A DNA stretch of 64,000 nucleotides from Zygnema cylindricum (taxonomy: Eukaryota > Streptophyta > Zygnematophyceae > Zygnematales > Zygnemataceae), in contig JBBHKE010000278.1 of NCBI GenBank assembly GCA_037447655.1, positions 1 through 64,000 on the forward strand, read 5' to 3'. Below the pieces are notes generated by a model. The model was not told where the DNA came from, ran no database searches, and saw nothing but the letters and a program-made list of their open reading frames with translations. Position 1 is the stretch's first letter, and each line of letters begins with the position of its first letter. This document shows, in pieces, positions 44,205 to 53,690 of the stretch. The position numbers and the translations under genes are program-made.

Positions 44205-44682
44205 TGTAACAGGGTTACAAGGTTGATTACTTAGTTGTTATAGTTGCGGTTGCAGAGCAGCGCAGCTACGTTTCCAGATCAGCGCAACATAGCAGCATAT
44301 CAACTTAGTAGAATAGCATGGCGCAGCATAGCAACGCAGCTTGGCAGTATAGCAACACCGCAGAATGCAGATTTAACTGTATAGTTCTAGAAAAATACCT
44401 TCGATAGATCTCGGTTGACCGCGAAGGTCCACGTGTACAGTTGTACAGTACCAAGTTGACTGCCAGCTAGCTAGTTTAAATAGTGAAGTAGGCCTAGTCA
44501 GCAGGGGACTCTTTGAGTTGACCTTCGCAGCGAGCGCTGAATCTTGTAATCCTCTCCCGAGTAATAAAGTGCAACCTTGTCTGCTATTGCTGTGTGCTCT
44601 TGCTGTTGCTACGGGGAGATCATTCGAGTCTTTCCGCTGTGCATGGTGGCGTATTGTGGTGCTTATATTGTGTTCTTTTACA
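44205..44682 (+). repeat. 3' LTR of gypsy F
   Basis: Pairs with 12417-12895 and is followed by TTCAC. Confidence 0.9.
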
Positions 44683-44871
44683 TTCACCTTAATTTACAGT
44701 AAAGATATCAGCGTGGATAATTAGTACGGGCAGAAACCCAAATTAGAGTTATTGATAAATTAGAGTAAAATTTGTTTAAAAAAAATGATTACACAATTTA
44801 GAGTTGATAACTCTAATTTTTTTTTCATTTTTCTACACTAATTATTTCTTCTCTAATTACGAGTTGCGGTG

Positions 44872-45870
44872 TACTTCGGTTTTGAGAGGTTTCGTTTCAA
44901 TATGCGTCTAAGTTCAATGTAATGCTTACACGATTAAATTTCAATTTTGCGGCTTACTTAAAATCCAACATGTGCTCTCACTATGGAGCTCACGTAAAGA
45001 CAAAAAGTGACTGTGCGCAACACTTTTATTTACATGTGGTTGCCGCAGTTTTGTTACCGTAAACTTTCGCCGGGCTTGTGAATTGCTAATTTTATTATGA
45101 CGGTCGATGTTCGCAAGCGCGACAAAATTTTTAAGCGATTGTAACAATATTTTGAAAGTCAAAGCTGTCGAACCGATTGACTGTCAAATTTATTTACACT
45201 GCCAATCACTATTAGTGTAGTGTACGCTAATTCCGTCCCGTTTTTTTTCTCCAATAGCGTAGCTTATTCTATTTTTTTCTGTACGCCATTTTGGGTTCCT
45301 TTCCAAGTACCGTATATAACGGAAGTACGTCATCTTTTAAATAGTGTGGTGTACTGTCAGCGTTAGACTCTACAAAAACGTACCTTTTTAAGTGAAAAAA
45401 GTACAATTCATTATGTTTAGTAGCCGCGGACGCATGAGAATGTGCGGTCTAAAAAGGGGATCAAATCGGGTTGTCAAATATCACGTTCGCATATATCCGT
45501 CCAACAACCACGTTTCGTCTGTGTGAACGTACGATTTGTGTACGATCTGTCAGATTTAGTACAAATGCCTATATTAGTGTATGCATGTTTGCGACCGACA
45601 TTTACTTTTTTCAAAGACCCAAATTAGAATTATTAAACAATTAGAATGTATGTTTTTTTTCAAAATTTTCAAATTCTTAATTAGCGTTAACCACGGTAAT
45701 TATTCATATATGCTAAAGAAACTTCTACGCTAATAGCGATTGGCGGTGTACTTTACTTGTACCAATGTGATTTTTAGATGTACAATATTTCACAAAATGA
45801 CGTAAGTGACTGTGCGCAACCAAAATACTGAAATACTCTCTGCCATGATCAATTCCCTATTTAAAATTCA
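44872..45870 (+). repeat. Right arm of the long inverted repeat
   Basis: Inverse of 9990-11385. Continuous from TACTTCGGTTTTGAGAGG to the MITE at 45197, then resumes at 45749 (TTACTTGTACC, CACAAAATGACGTAAGTGACTG, CCATGATCAATTCCC). Similarity is lost after about 45870. Confidence 0.65.
45197..45748. mobile_element. Non-coding TIR element (TA target type), copy 3
   Basis: Left CACTGCCAATCACTATTAGT after TA (45195-45196); right, reversed, CACCGCCAATCGCTATTAGC before TA (45749-45750). 552 bp. The left arm of the long inverted repeat lacks it, giving an empty site (around 10120). Confidence 0.75.
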
Positions 45871-46052
45871 AAAATTGTTTAGCGCTCATTTAACGGGAAA
45901 CATACAAACTGCGGTATATGTAAAATTCATTTTTTTACATGTACGAAATAGTACGGATGAAAATTCATTAACGATTTTAACGATTTGCTCACGTCGTCCA
46001 TTGCGTTCGCTTCGTATAATTCGTCGCGATTGAATCGTTCGCACTAAACGGT

Positions 46053-46463
46053 TTGAACAACTATGTTACAGCTCATAGCGCACTAACTACGCACCGAATT
46101 TTCAATTTACCATATGTTCGCACGCCGTTCACGCACGAAATTACGAAATTTCCGTTTCTCTCACATTTCGGTAGACTTGGTTTGCCTTCTGGTTCCTCAC
46201 TGAAACCTCGAGCATCACATGGAAAAGGGAATTCGGTTCCTGGTAACGCGAGATTGTACGGAATGGCGCAAGCCGGTCTGTTGTCAGTCGACACTTGGCT
46301 GAATAGCGAGTGGCGACAAAAGGAACGGGCTTTCCGGAGGGAGAGGGTGGGATGGCGTTTGGAGGATATGGAGTACCGACAACTTGTCCGTACAATGGCC
46401 GACGAAGCGCAAGAGTATCGGGAAATCCGGCGTAGGTCGGTCCGCGAATTATGTCCCGGTTAG
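46053..46463 (+). CDS. Unassigned ORF, charged C-terminal half
   Basis: 136 codons. The second half (from MAQAGLLSVDTWLNSEW) is strongly charged and helix-like (RRERVGWRLEDMEYRQLV, then EAQEYREIRRRSVREL), unlike the simple translations of nearby repeats, and ends with TAG at the first unit of the TTAGGG-type array. The part before MAQ is less convincing. I recognise no family. It may be an exon or a retroelement Gag fragment; no promoter or splice sites could be assigned. Confidence 0.3.
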   Translation: MNNYVTAHSALTTHRIFNLPYVRTPFTHEITKFPFLSHFGRLGLPSGSSLKPRASHGKGNSVPGNARLYGMAQAGLLSVDTWLNSEWRQKERAFRRERVGWRLEDMEYRQLVRTMADEAQEYREIRRRSVRELCPG

Positions 46464-46732
46464 GGTTTGGGTGAGGGTTTGGGTTAGGGCTAGGGTTAAG
46501 ATTAGGATTATGATTAGGGTTAGGGTTAGGGTTCGGGTTAGGGCTAGATTAGAAGTAGGGTTAGGATTAGGGTTAGGGTTAGGCTTAGGGTTAGGATCTG
46601 AGTTAGATTTAGGGTTAGGGTTAAGGCTAGGATTAAGAGTAGGCTTAGGGTAGAGTTGGGATAGAATTAGGGTTAATTTTAGGGTTAGGGTTAGGGTTAG
46701 GGTTAGGGTTCGGGTTAGGGTTGAACATCCAA
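46459..46732 (+). repeat. Degenerate telomere-type TTAGGG array
   Basis: Dozens of GGGTTA units with variants (TTTGGG, CTAGGG, ATTAGG, TTCGGG). The unit is the six-base TTAGGG, not the seven-base TTTAGGG usual in plants. Unique sequence on both sides makes it interstitial. Confidence 0.85.
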
Positions 46733-47119
46733 TGTGTTTTTAAACCAGAATTTACACCCTTCAGCCTTTGAAAAACTGGTTTATAGGGATCGGATTTTGG
46801 GGGCCACGTTTTGGTTTTTACTGAAGATTCTGGTTTAGATTCTGTACGGATTTGAAAAGACTGGGTTCAGGTTTGGAAGACTTACAGCTGTGCTTCTTTT
46901 TAGTGTAGAATTTGGGATTGGAATTTTTAGGGTTAGGGTAACATGTTTTTTGGGCTATTGTTATATTGCTTTAAGTTTGGGAATTAAAAATTTTAATTTT
47001 AAGATTTGAATGAGGATTTCAGGGCCTCTTTATCTCTTCTCTTTTTTTTATCTTGGGATTTGGGCAGATGGAGAGAAGAGGATGTCCAGCAACGCGGTCT
47101 TACGAACTATTCCTTCTTT

Positions 47120-47530
47120 CCTTTCCATTCCTTCTTTCTCTCTTCTCTTTTCTCTTTCTCTTCCAGATATCAATCTTTCGTTTCCGTGTTTCTCTCTCTC
47201 TCTCGTTCTCTCTCTTTCTCTCTTCATTCTCTCTACTCAGTCTCGATTTTTTCTCTCCTCCCTCTATTTCTCTTCATACATTTCTCTTTATTGTCTGGCA
47301 CTCCTCCCTCATCTTCCCCTCTCCTCTTTTCTCCATCTCCTCTCTCTTTCTCTTTCCTCCTTCTCTCTCCTCTCCCTCTCGCTTCTCTCTTCCCCCCTCT
47401 CTCTGTCCCCCCTTTCTCTCTCCCCCCTCCTCTCTCTTATGCACTCCCTCTCTCACTCTCTCTCGCTCTCTCTCTCTCTCTCTCCCTATCTGTCCGCTCT
47501 CTTTCTTGTTCACTCTCTTTCTTGTTCTCC
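47120..47530. repeat. CT-rich low-complexity tract
   Basis: Long (CT)n/TCTC and TTCC runs. The overlapping long ORFs here are products of composition and are not called. Confidence 0.85.
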
Positions 47531-47639
47531 CTTATTTAATTGTATAAAAAAAAGCAAGAATAGTTAATTGTATCATAGGAGGGAAAAAAATAAAAGTGAG
47601 AATAATTTGAGTAAAACTCTCATTTCCATTTCCATTTGA

Positions 47640-48274
47640 AACCTGTTTGGCTCCATATAGAAAAATCGCCAAAACTCATGTTTAAAACCCGCCTACCACT
47701 TTGTATACAATATATAAAATGTTGTTTAATGGAGGAAAAGTGAAAACTCATTCCTTTCATCAATCGCTAACCAGTTCATAAAAATTGACTTAATCCCCGT
47801 TTAGCCCCGTTGAAACTTAACTAAAGTTGTGACTAAAAACCCGTTTTAACTCGTTATAACCTCATGTAAAAAGCTCATGTCAAATTCCATGCAATTTCCT
47901 ACTATTTTATAAGATTAAAGGAAGTAAATTTTCATTGTGGAACATTAGTAACCCATTAAAAACCCCGTGTCAATTGTCTGTTTTAACATGTTTTAACCTC
48001 ATGTCAACTTCGTTTTAACCTCGTTTTAACCTCTTTTGAAAGAAATGCTCTACGTCCACACAGTTTGTTATTATTTTCCTAGACTAAAGAAAGAAGATCT
48101 TTGTTCCGTGGAGGAAAAGGCGGAGTTCACGCGTTCAATGAGTTGGCTCACAATCCATTCAAAACCTGATCAATCTCCACTAAGTCCCGAATGAAAAGAT
48201 ATCCGTTTAGACTCGTTTTGACCTCGTTTAAAAGCACTTTTCAAATCCCAAATAAAATTGTGTCCCTTCCTTAG
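47640..48274 (+). repeat. Decayed tandem copies of the ORAI-like exon and its 5' intron
   Basis: Units of roughly 170-190 bp: TGGAGGAAAAGTGAAAACTC (about 47731), GATTAAAGGAAGTAAATTTTC (about 47915), then CTAGACTAAAGAAAG ... TCCGTGGAGGAAAAGGCGGAG ... ATGAGTTGGCT (48079-48147). They match the intact exon at 48275-48413 with growing decay leftwards. The spacers repeat CGTTTTAACCTC words. Confidence 0.55.
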
Positions 48275-48413
48275 ACTAAAGGAAGTAAATCGCCGTTCCG
48301 TGGAGGAGAAAGCGGAACACATGCGGTCCATGAGTTGGTTGGCGGCACTTGTGGTTGGTTTCACGATGACTGCTCCCGTGGAACTTTCCTATAACAAAGA
48401 CTCTCCTCCACAG
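48275..48413 (+). CDS. Exon of an ORAI-like calcium channel, first transmembrane (pore) helix
   Basis: Bounded by an acceptor (CCTTCCTTAG) and a donor (CAG then GTAGTC). It encodes LKEVNRRSVEEKAEHMRS, then MSWLAALVVGFTMTAPVELS and YNKDSPPQ. In animal ORAI the pore helix has the pattern GFxMxAxVE with the selectivity-filter Glu at the end, preceded by a basic amphipathic stretch and followed by a loop ending in PP; the same spacing is seen here. The role would be a plasma-membrane store-operated-type Ca2+ channel subunit. Only this exon and the next (49279-49317) were found, and upstream copies are decayed, so the gene is partial or disrupted here. The family call rests on a short match and needs a profile search. 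Confidence 0.5.
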
Positions 48414-49228
48414 GTAGTCATTTCTAAGTTTTTTTTTTTTTGTTTTCTAGGGATTTTTTTTTATTGTTTTCTAGATTTTTTTTTGTGTTTTTCTTTGTTT
48501 TTTGGGACGTGGGAGGTTTGGCTAAAAAGTTTTCTAGGTTTTTGGGGTTTCAAGGGTGTTTTTGGGAGAGGTTTTGGTTGTTCAGCAATGGCTCTGCTTC
48601 AAAGGTCTTGAGATATATTATTTTTTTTTATGGATTTTTTGGGTTTTTTGGGAAGTTTGATTTTTTTTTTCTGTTTTTTTGGGGTCCTTGGGTTCTTTTT
48701 TGGGGCTTTCTAGGGGCTTATTGTGGTTTCTCTGGCTTTGTTTGTGTGTTCCTTTTGTTCTATTTTATTTTGGGTTTTTGGGTTGTTGGGGGGTATGTCT
48801 CTTTGGTTTTGTTTTGTTTGTCTTGTTTTTTCTCTTTCTTTTGCTTTTTTTTTTTTTTTTGAGGTTGTAAAGAATTGTTATACATCGAAGTGGGACAGAG
48901 AATTTTAGTGTTGGTAGAAAAATAGTCTTTTGGTATGATAAATTTTTGAATTCTAATTAGAGTTACTTGTTGTCTTTTTAACTTTTGCGGTAAATAAAAC
49001 AAGTTGGTATGATAAGATTCACCGATCATAATTTGATTGGTTGATTTTTTTTTTCTTTTTCAAGTTGATAGGAAAAAAAGATTATGGACCATTAGCAAAT
49101 ATTTATTAAACGTGATGAAATTGATGAAATTCTAGCTCAAATCGGTTGGATATATATTTTTTTTGTGGATGCATTGTTTAAAGATGACATATGATTATAA
49201 TGTGGTTAATAAATTCCATCTTTTTTCT

Positions 49229-49229
<1 letters not shown>

Positions 49230-49259
<30 letters not shown>
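49230..49259. repeat. Poly-G run of 30
   Basis: A G homopolymer 20 bp before the ORAI-like mini-exon; its length is likely unreliable in the assembly. Confidence 0.9.
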
Positions 49260-49261
<2 letters not shown>

Positions 49262-49278
49262 TAACTGTATATCTGCAG

Positions 49279-49317
49279 GCATTGGTTACGGTCTTTGCCA
49301 TTTCTACCGCCATTGTG
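49279..49317 (+). CDS. 39-bp exon continuing the ORAI-like gene
   Basis: Acceptor TATATCTGCAG, then 13 codons ALVTVFAISTAIV, then donor GTGAGA. Phase 0 on both sides, matching phase 0 at the end of the exon at 48275-48413. The spliced reading SPPQ-ALVTVFAISTAIV parallels the start of ORAI transmembrane helix 2, which also follows a PP loop. The intron would be 865 bp and T/G-rich. No further exon was recognised to the right before the copia fragment. Confidence 0.45.
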
Positions 49318-49640
49318 GTGAGATGAAAGTCGACCCTGGTCAACCTTGGTCAACTTTTGTTAAACTTGTAGATGTCAGCTGGACTGTAGTCCACTCAAAG
49401 TAACGCGCATTGGGTCAACTTAAGTCAATTGACTCATTCCAACTCCCATCAAGTCAAGTCAAGTCAAGTCGATGGAAGTCAATTCAGTTTAATTCGAGTC
49501 AAGTCAAAGTCAACTCAAACTAAGTTAAGACAGCTTAGTTCAATTTAAGTAAGTGAATGTAAGACGAGTCAAGTCGAGTCAATTTAATTCAATTCAAGTC
49601 AAGACAACCCAAAAAACAAGAGTAATGTAGAGTACAAAGT
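49318..49640. repeat. GTCAA/AAGTC-type degenerate tandem repeat
   Basis: Many AAGTCAAGTCAAGTC and GTCAACTCAA words, densest at 49445-49610. No gene. Confidence 0.75.
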
Positions 49641-52400
49641 ATGATTTGGTCAAGATGTGACTACAGTCTACACGATTACTGTCCTTACCTTTTGAATGAA
49701 GAGCTAAATGACCCTTAAGGTCACAAAGACTCTGTCCCAAGGGGTCACTCGCGGGATATTTTCCTTTTGTATTTAAACTCTGTCTTGATCCTAAAAGATT
49801 GTCTAATAAAAAGTGTTTACACCCAAATCAAAGTTTCTTGTCCTCACTCCCTCACCTGCTTGAATTCCACACCTCTTTATCATTCGTTGTTGTGTCTTCA
49901 AACGTAATACGTTATTGGCTTATCAAGACTAACTCTAATATCATTGCAAAATTTAATGGCACGGATTTTTGCGCGTAGAAGTATCAGATCGAGTAATTAT
50001 TGCGTCGTGAAAAGTTGCGATCAATCATTACTGGTAGCGAACTTGAACCTTGAGTCGTTGTCGTGAAAACTGCTTGACTTACTCGAAACGAGGAGGCTCA
50101 TTTTAACTTTGTTCTCGCATTTGAGCCTTCGCAATTATATTATATTTATTTTATTTGCGATGCCACTTTTGCTCATGACGCTTGTTCACTGTCAACCGAA
50201 ACATACAAGACTCAATCTTGGTCCAACAAAATCTTCCTTCATCACTAACTCAATTCTTATCGGAAGCGCCTTATCGATTCTATTCAGACTTACATTTAAC
50301 ATCTCAAGTCCATGTTAGTGCCCGCTTGAAGACCATTATTGCTCCTATCTTTGACAACCATCTTATTTCAACGATTCTTGGTGGCCTGCCGAACTACCAT
50401 TTGTCCTTCATCTCATCCGATGACAACTCTTCCACACCTATAACACTCTCACATCTCACAGCTCGGTTGGTTCACGAGGAAGTGAAACAATCCTTTCACA
50501 TACTGCCAGGGTTTGCCTTGGTAACCTTTTCACCACTCCTTGCCCATCCACCAATTGTCGTTACTGTCGTGCAAGTGGTCACGTTATTGATGTGTGCCAT
50601 GTCCTGAATCATAAACATGAATGCCAAAGTGGCCCGAGCTGTATAAGTGGATGTTGCTTCGGTGGGCGCGATTCTTACTACGGGCCAAGCCTTTCGACCG
50701 AAGCAATTTTACTAGCAATGACAATTTTGCCTCAACGAATCCGTTCATTTCTCAACAACTATATGCCTATGGCATTGCTCCAACAATATACCATTACAAT
50801 CCGCAAAATCCTATTTACGTCCAATCTTACCCCTCGTACGCATCCTCCCAAGTGTCTCCCCATCCAATGGTGCCTGGTCCATTGTTGTCAAGACCGCCAT
50901 CTGTGTTACCACTTACTTCGGATAAGCCCCTCCCCACCTCAACAATTTCTCTTGATTCTGTTACCAAGAATCCAAAATTTGACAATTCCTAGATTGTGGA
51001 CTCGGACACCTTACATCAGTTGTCGTCACCTTCCGATTTGTTTAGCTCTATCTCTCTTCTATGGCCACCAATGGCCATCCTTCTTGGTAACAATGTTGCA
51101 CTCACGACCACTCATATTCGTCGGATCGTCTCTACCGACAAATTTGTACCCTTTTCGACGTGCCTGTACCCTTTCTGACGACGTTGTATTCACTTTCTGA
51201 CGATGTTGTATTCGTCCCACATTTAAAAAGAAATCTTTTCTTTGTTGGCGCTGCATTACACCGAAGGGCCATGTCATTCTTTTTTTTGCCGATCCTGTCA
51301 TTTTATTTTCGGCAACCTTTCGTGGTACTTCACATACAAATCGGTGCAATCTACATTATATCTTCCTTCTTTACCCACGTGGCCCGAGTCTCAATCCCCT
51401 CATAACTTTTCCAAATGGCACCTTTGCTTCAGTCCCCTTCCCAGTTTTAGTATTCATCACATCAATAAGGGCCTAGTTACAAGATCGGATCCATTTTGAC
51501 AAAAATGTCCCCTTTTGCTTTGGGCTCGTCGATGGAAAATTTACTCGTCCACCATTCCTTTCTAGCACGTCAAAATTGGTTGACCCACTAGCCTTGATCC
51601 ACTCCAATTTATGTGGCCCAATGCCGGTTCTCAGTCATAATGGTGCTCTCTACTTTGTCACATTCATTGACGACGCCACTCGCTATTGTAATTTATATCT
51701 CGTGCGCCACAAATTTGACATGTTCCACAAATTTCAAAATTTAAGGTGCTCGTCAAAAAAGTTTCTTAACTGCCAAATCAAAATTTTACAACGGACAATG
51801 GAGGTGAATGCTCGTCCAGTGAGTTGCCTCATTTTTCGCTACTCACGGAATTGTTTAGCAACCACCACGGGCAATATTCCTTAACAAAAGAGAGTGTTTG
51901 AACGATACAACCGTACGGTTATAATCATGGCTCGTTCGGTGTTGCACTTTGCAAATCCACCATCTTGTGGGCGGAATCTGTGACGACAGCTAACTACATT
52001 GGCAATCTTTGTCCCACTACGGCTCTCCCGAGCACCACTCCTCATGAGGCTTGGACGGGCAACAAACCTGGTGTACCCAACCTTCGTATATTCGGTTGTA
52101 ATGCCTTGACGAAAAGACTCACACCTACTCGCAAATAGAGTAGTCGTCTCGCACGCAGGCTTGGTGTTGGTTACTCCACCGAAACCAAGGCACATAGAGT
52201 CTGGCTGCCTCAAGAGCGTGAGGTCATCCTTAGTCGCCATGTCATCTTCGACGAAACTCCTCTCCTCTAACTTACTAAACTGGCACCTTTGTTCCCTTCA
52301 GCCCCTTTCCCAAACCTCCCATGTGATCCTTCCCCATCTTCACCATCCCCATCACTTTCGTCGGCCTTCGCTTGTAATAAAGAGAATGGATGTCAGAGTT
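49641..52400 (+). pseudogene. Decayed Ty1/copia gag-integrase fragment G
   Basis: After an LTR-like segment (AATAAAAAGTG at about 49808) come traces in shifting frames: Gag start (KFNGTDFCA at about 49955), zinc knuckle CRYCRASGHVIDVC (about 50550), protease remnant (IVDSDTLHQLSS at 50993, where a DSGA triad would be expected), integrase start (IHSNLCGPMPVLSHNGALYF, 51598) with FIDDATRY, and a later EREVILSRHVIFDE (about 52210). No RT or RNase H follows. Frameshifts occur every 100-300 bp. It belongs to a different copia lineage from A-D and is much older. Its insertion may have cut the ORAI-like gene. Confidence 0.75.
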
Positions 52401-52588
52401 AGTTTATGTTAGAAGCTTCCTGCTGCAGCTAGAATTCTATTTTACGTAGAATTCTAGAATTCTAGTAATTTCCAAAAACTAGAATTTTGTCTATTAGCAT
52501 CACCCCAAATAACCCTCTGATTTCTCTCCCTCTCCCCCCACTGCTCCCCCGCCTGTTTCCTCTCCCTCTACCCTTCTAGCCCGCCCTT

Positions 52589-53131
52589 ATGAGTATTGCG
52601 GCCATGAGCTCCGTCTACCTCCTCGGAGGAGTTTTGAAAATGGGTCTCTGGTTCGTATCCGAACCGGCCGAGGAAAACTTTATTTTTCGGTGTCGAAAGT
52701 TTGCGGTACAGTTGAGAAACAGACAAAAAAGAGGAAGAGGAGTAGGAGGAGGAGAAGGAGGAGGAAGAGGAGGAGGAGGAGGGAGAAAAACAGAAGAACG
52801 AAAGATGAAAAAGGAGATAGAAATAAGAAGGTTTTCGGAAAACGACAATGGAAGAAACGACGTAGACGGAAGAGACAAAAACTCAAAAAATAAAATTTTG
52901 GAGAAAAATATTATGCGGAAAAGGGGGGAGGAGGAAGAGGGGGAGGGGGAGGAGGAAGAGGAGAGGGGGAAGGAGGAGAGGGGAAAGGAGGGGGGAATGG
53001 AGAGGGTGGAGGGGGGAGTGGAGAGGGTGAAGGAGGAGGAGGAGGAGGGGGAGGATGAGGAGGAGAGGGAGGGGAAAGCTTGGAGATGGCGAAGAAGGAG
53101 AAGTGGAATGGTGGATTCTCCGACAAATTGA
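52589..53131 (+). CDS. Unassigned ORF with a possible membrane start and low-complexity tail
   Basis: 180 codons. The first 45 residues (MSIAAMSSVYLLGGVLKMGL then WFVSEPAEENFIFRC) are of mixed composition and could be a true coding segment; an acceptor-like CCCTTCTAG stands 10 bp before the ATG. The remainder is Arg/Gly then Glu/Lys repeats from GGA/GAG tracts (52730-53100) and is probably not coding. No family recognised. Confidence 0.2.
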   Translation: MSIAAMSSVYLLGGVLKMGLWFVSEPAEENFIFRCRKFAVQLRNRQKRGRGVGGGEGGGRGGGGGRKTEERKMKKEIEIRRFSENDNGRNDVDGRDKNSKNKILEKNIMRKRGEEEEGEGEEEEERGKEERGKEGGMERVEGGVERVKEEEEEGEDEEEREGKAWRWRRRRSGMVDSPTN

Positions 53132-53232
53132 AGACTTTTGACTATACTATGAGAGTATATATTGTATCCTATCCTATAACCCAATATATGACTGCCATAT
53201 AACCTATAATAGTTTGTGACGGATAGGTAACT

Positions 53233-53690
53233 ACACCGTGTACCGCTATTAGTGTTGATTATAACTCTTGTATACCTAGTAGTTAATATAAATTTGTACT
53301 TAATTATGTCTTATAACTAATGTGTTAGTGTTAAAGATTTTTTTCGCCACTTAAAACATTTTTTCTCTGTGCACACTTGTCAGATTGTCAATTGGAAACC
53401 GCCAATAGGAAGGCGAGAATCTCCTCCCAATCGCAACCATCGGATTAACAATCCGACAAGTGTGTACAGAGAAAAGATGTTTTAAGAAGAGAAAAAACTG
53501 TAACACTAATACACTAGTTATAAGACATAATTAAGTACTAACTAACATCAACCTATAGTTGTACATTAGTTATAATACATAATTAAGTACTAACTAACAT
53601 TAATTTATAGTTATACATTAGTTGTAAGACATAATTAGCTGCTAATTTTCATTAACTACTAGGTAGGTATACATTAGTTAACTGGAGGGG
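53233..53690. repeat. Foldback (palindromic) repeat
   Basis: Left arm 53233-53400 and right arm 53450-53690 are inverted copies: TACTTAATTATGTCTTATAA with TGTGTTAGTGTTA and CATTTTTTCTCTGTGCACAC on the left match their complements on the right. The loop is about 50 bp. The right arm has an extra tandem copy of ACATAATTAAGTACTAACTA. The left edge begins TACACCGTGTACCGCTATTA, like the TA-type TIR. Confidence 0.75.

Larger units (their letters stand above)
12417..44682 (+). mobile_element. Ty3/gypsy chromovirus F, hosting nested copia elements
   Basis: LTRs of 479 bp (12417-12895) and 478 bp (44205-44682) start TGTAA and end TTTTACA, flanked by an exact target duplication TTCAC (12412-12416 and 44683-44687). 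Five further insertions occupy its interior: A, D, B (with C inside it) and E. Subtracting them with one TSD copy each leaves about 7.2 kb. Order in the ancestral element: LTR, PBS, Gag, protease, RT, RNase H, integrase, chromodomain, extra ORF, LTR. The LTRs differ visibly more from each other than those of C do, so F is older. Many frameshifts and stops; not autonomous. Confidence 0.9.
11386..44871. mobile_element. 1.2-kb TA-type TIR element split by gypsy F
   Basis: Left end CACCGCGAATCTTAATTAGC after TA (11384-11385). Right end, reversed, CACCGCAACTCGTAATTAGA before TA (44872-44873). Without the gypsy insertion (12417-44687) it is about 1215 bp, longer than its 501-552-bp relatives. Part of the interior (11525-11710) matches copy 1. 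A 123-residue minus-strand ORF (11731-12102) shows no recognisable domain. The element sits exactly at the centre of the long inverted repeat. Confidence 0.55.

Noticed and set aside
46459-46732. True chromosome end
   Set aside because: Unique sequence continues on both sides and the units are degenerate.
47006-47567. Three overlapping ORFs of 164-185 codons in the CT-rich block
   Set aside because: All three frames are open because the tract is a CT repeat; the products are Ser/Leu/Phe/Pro simple sequence.
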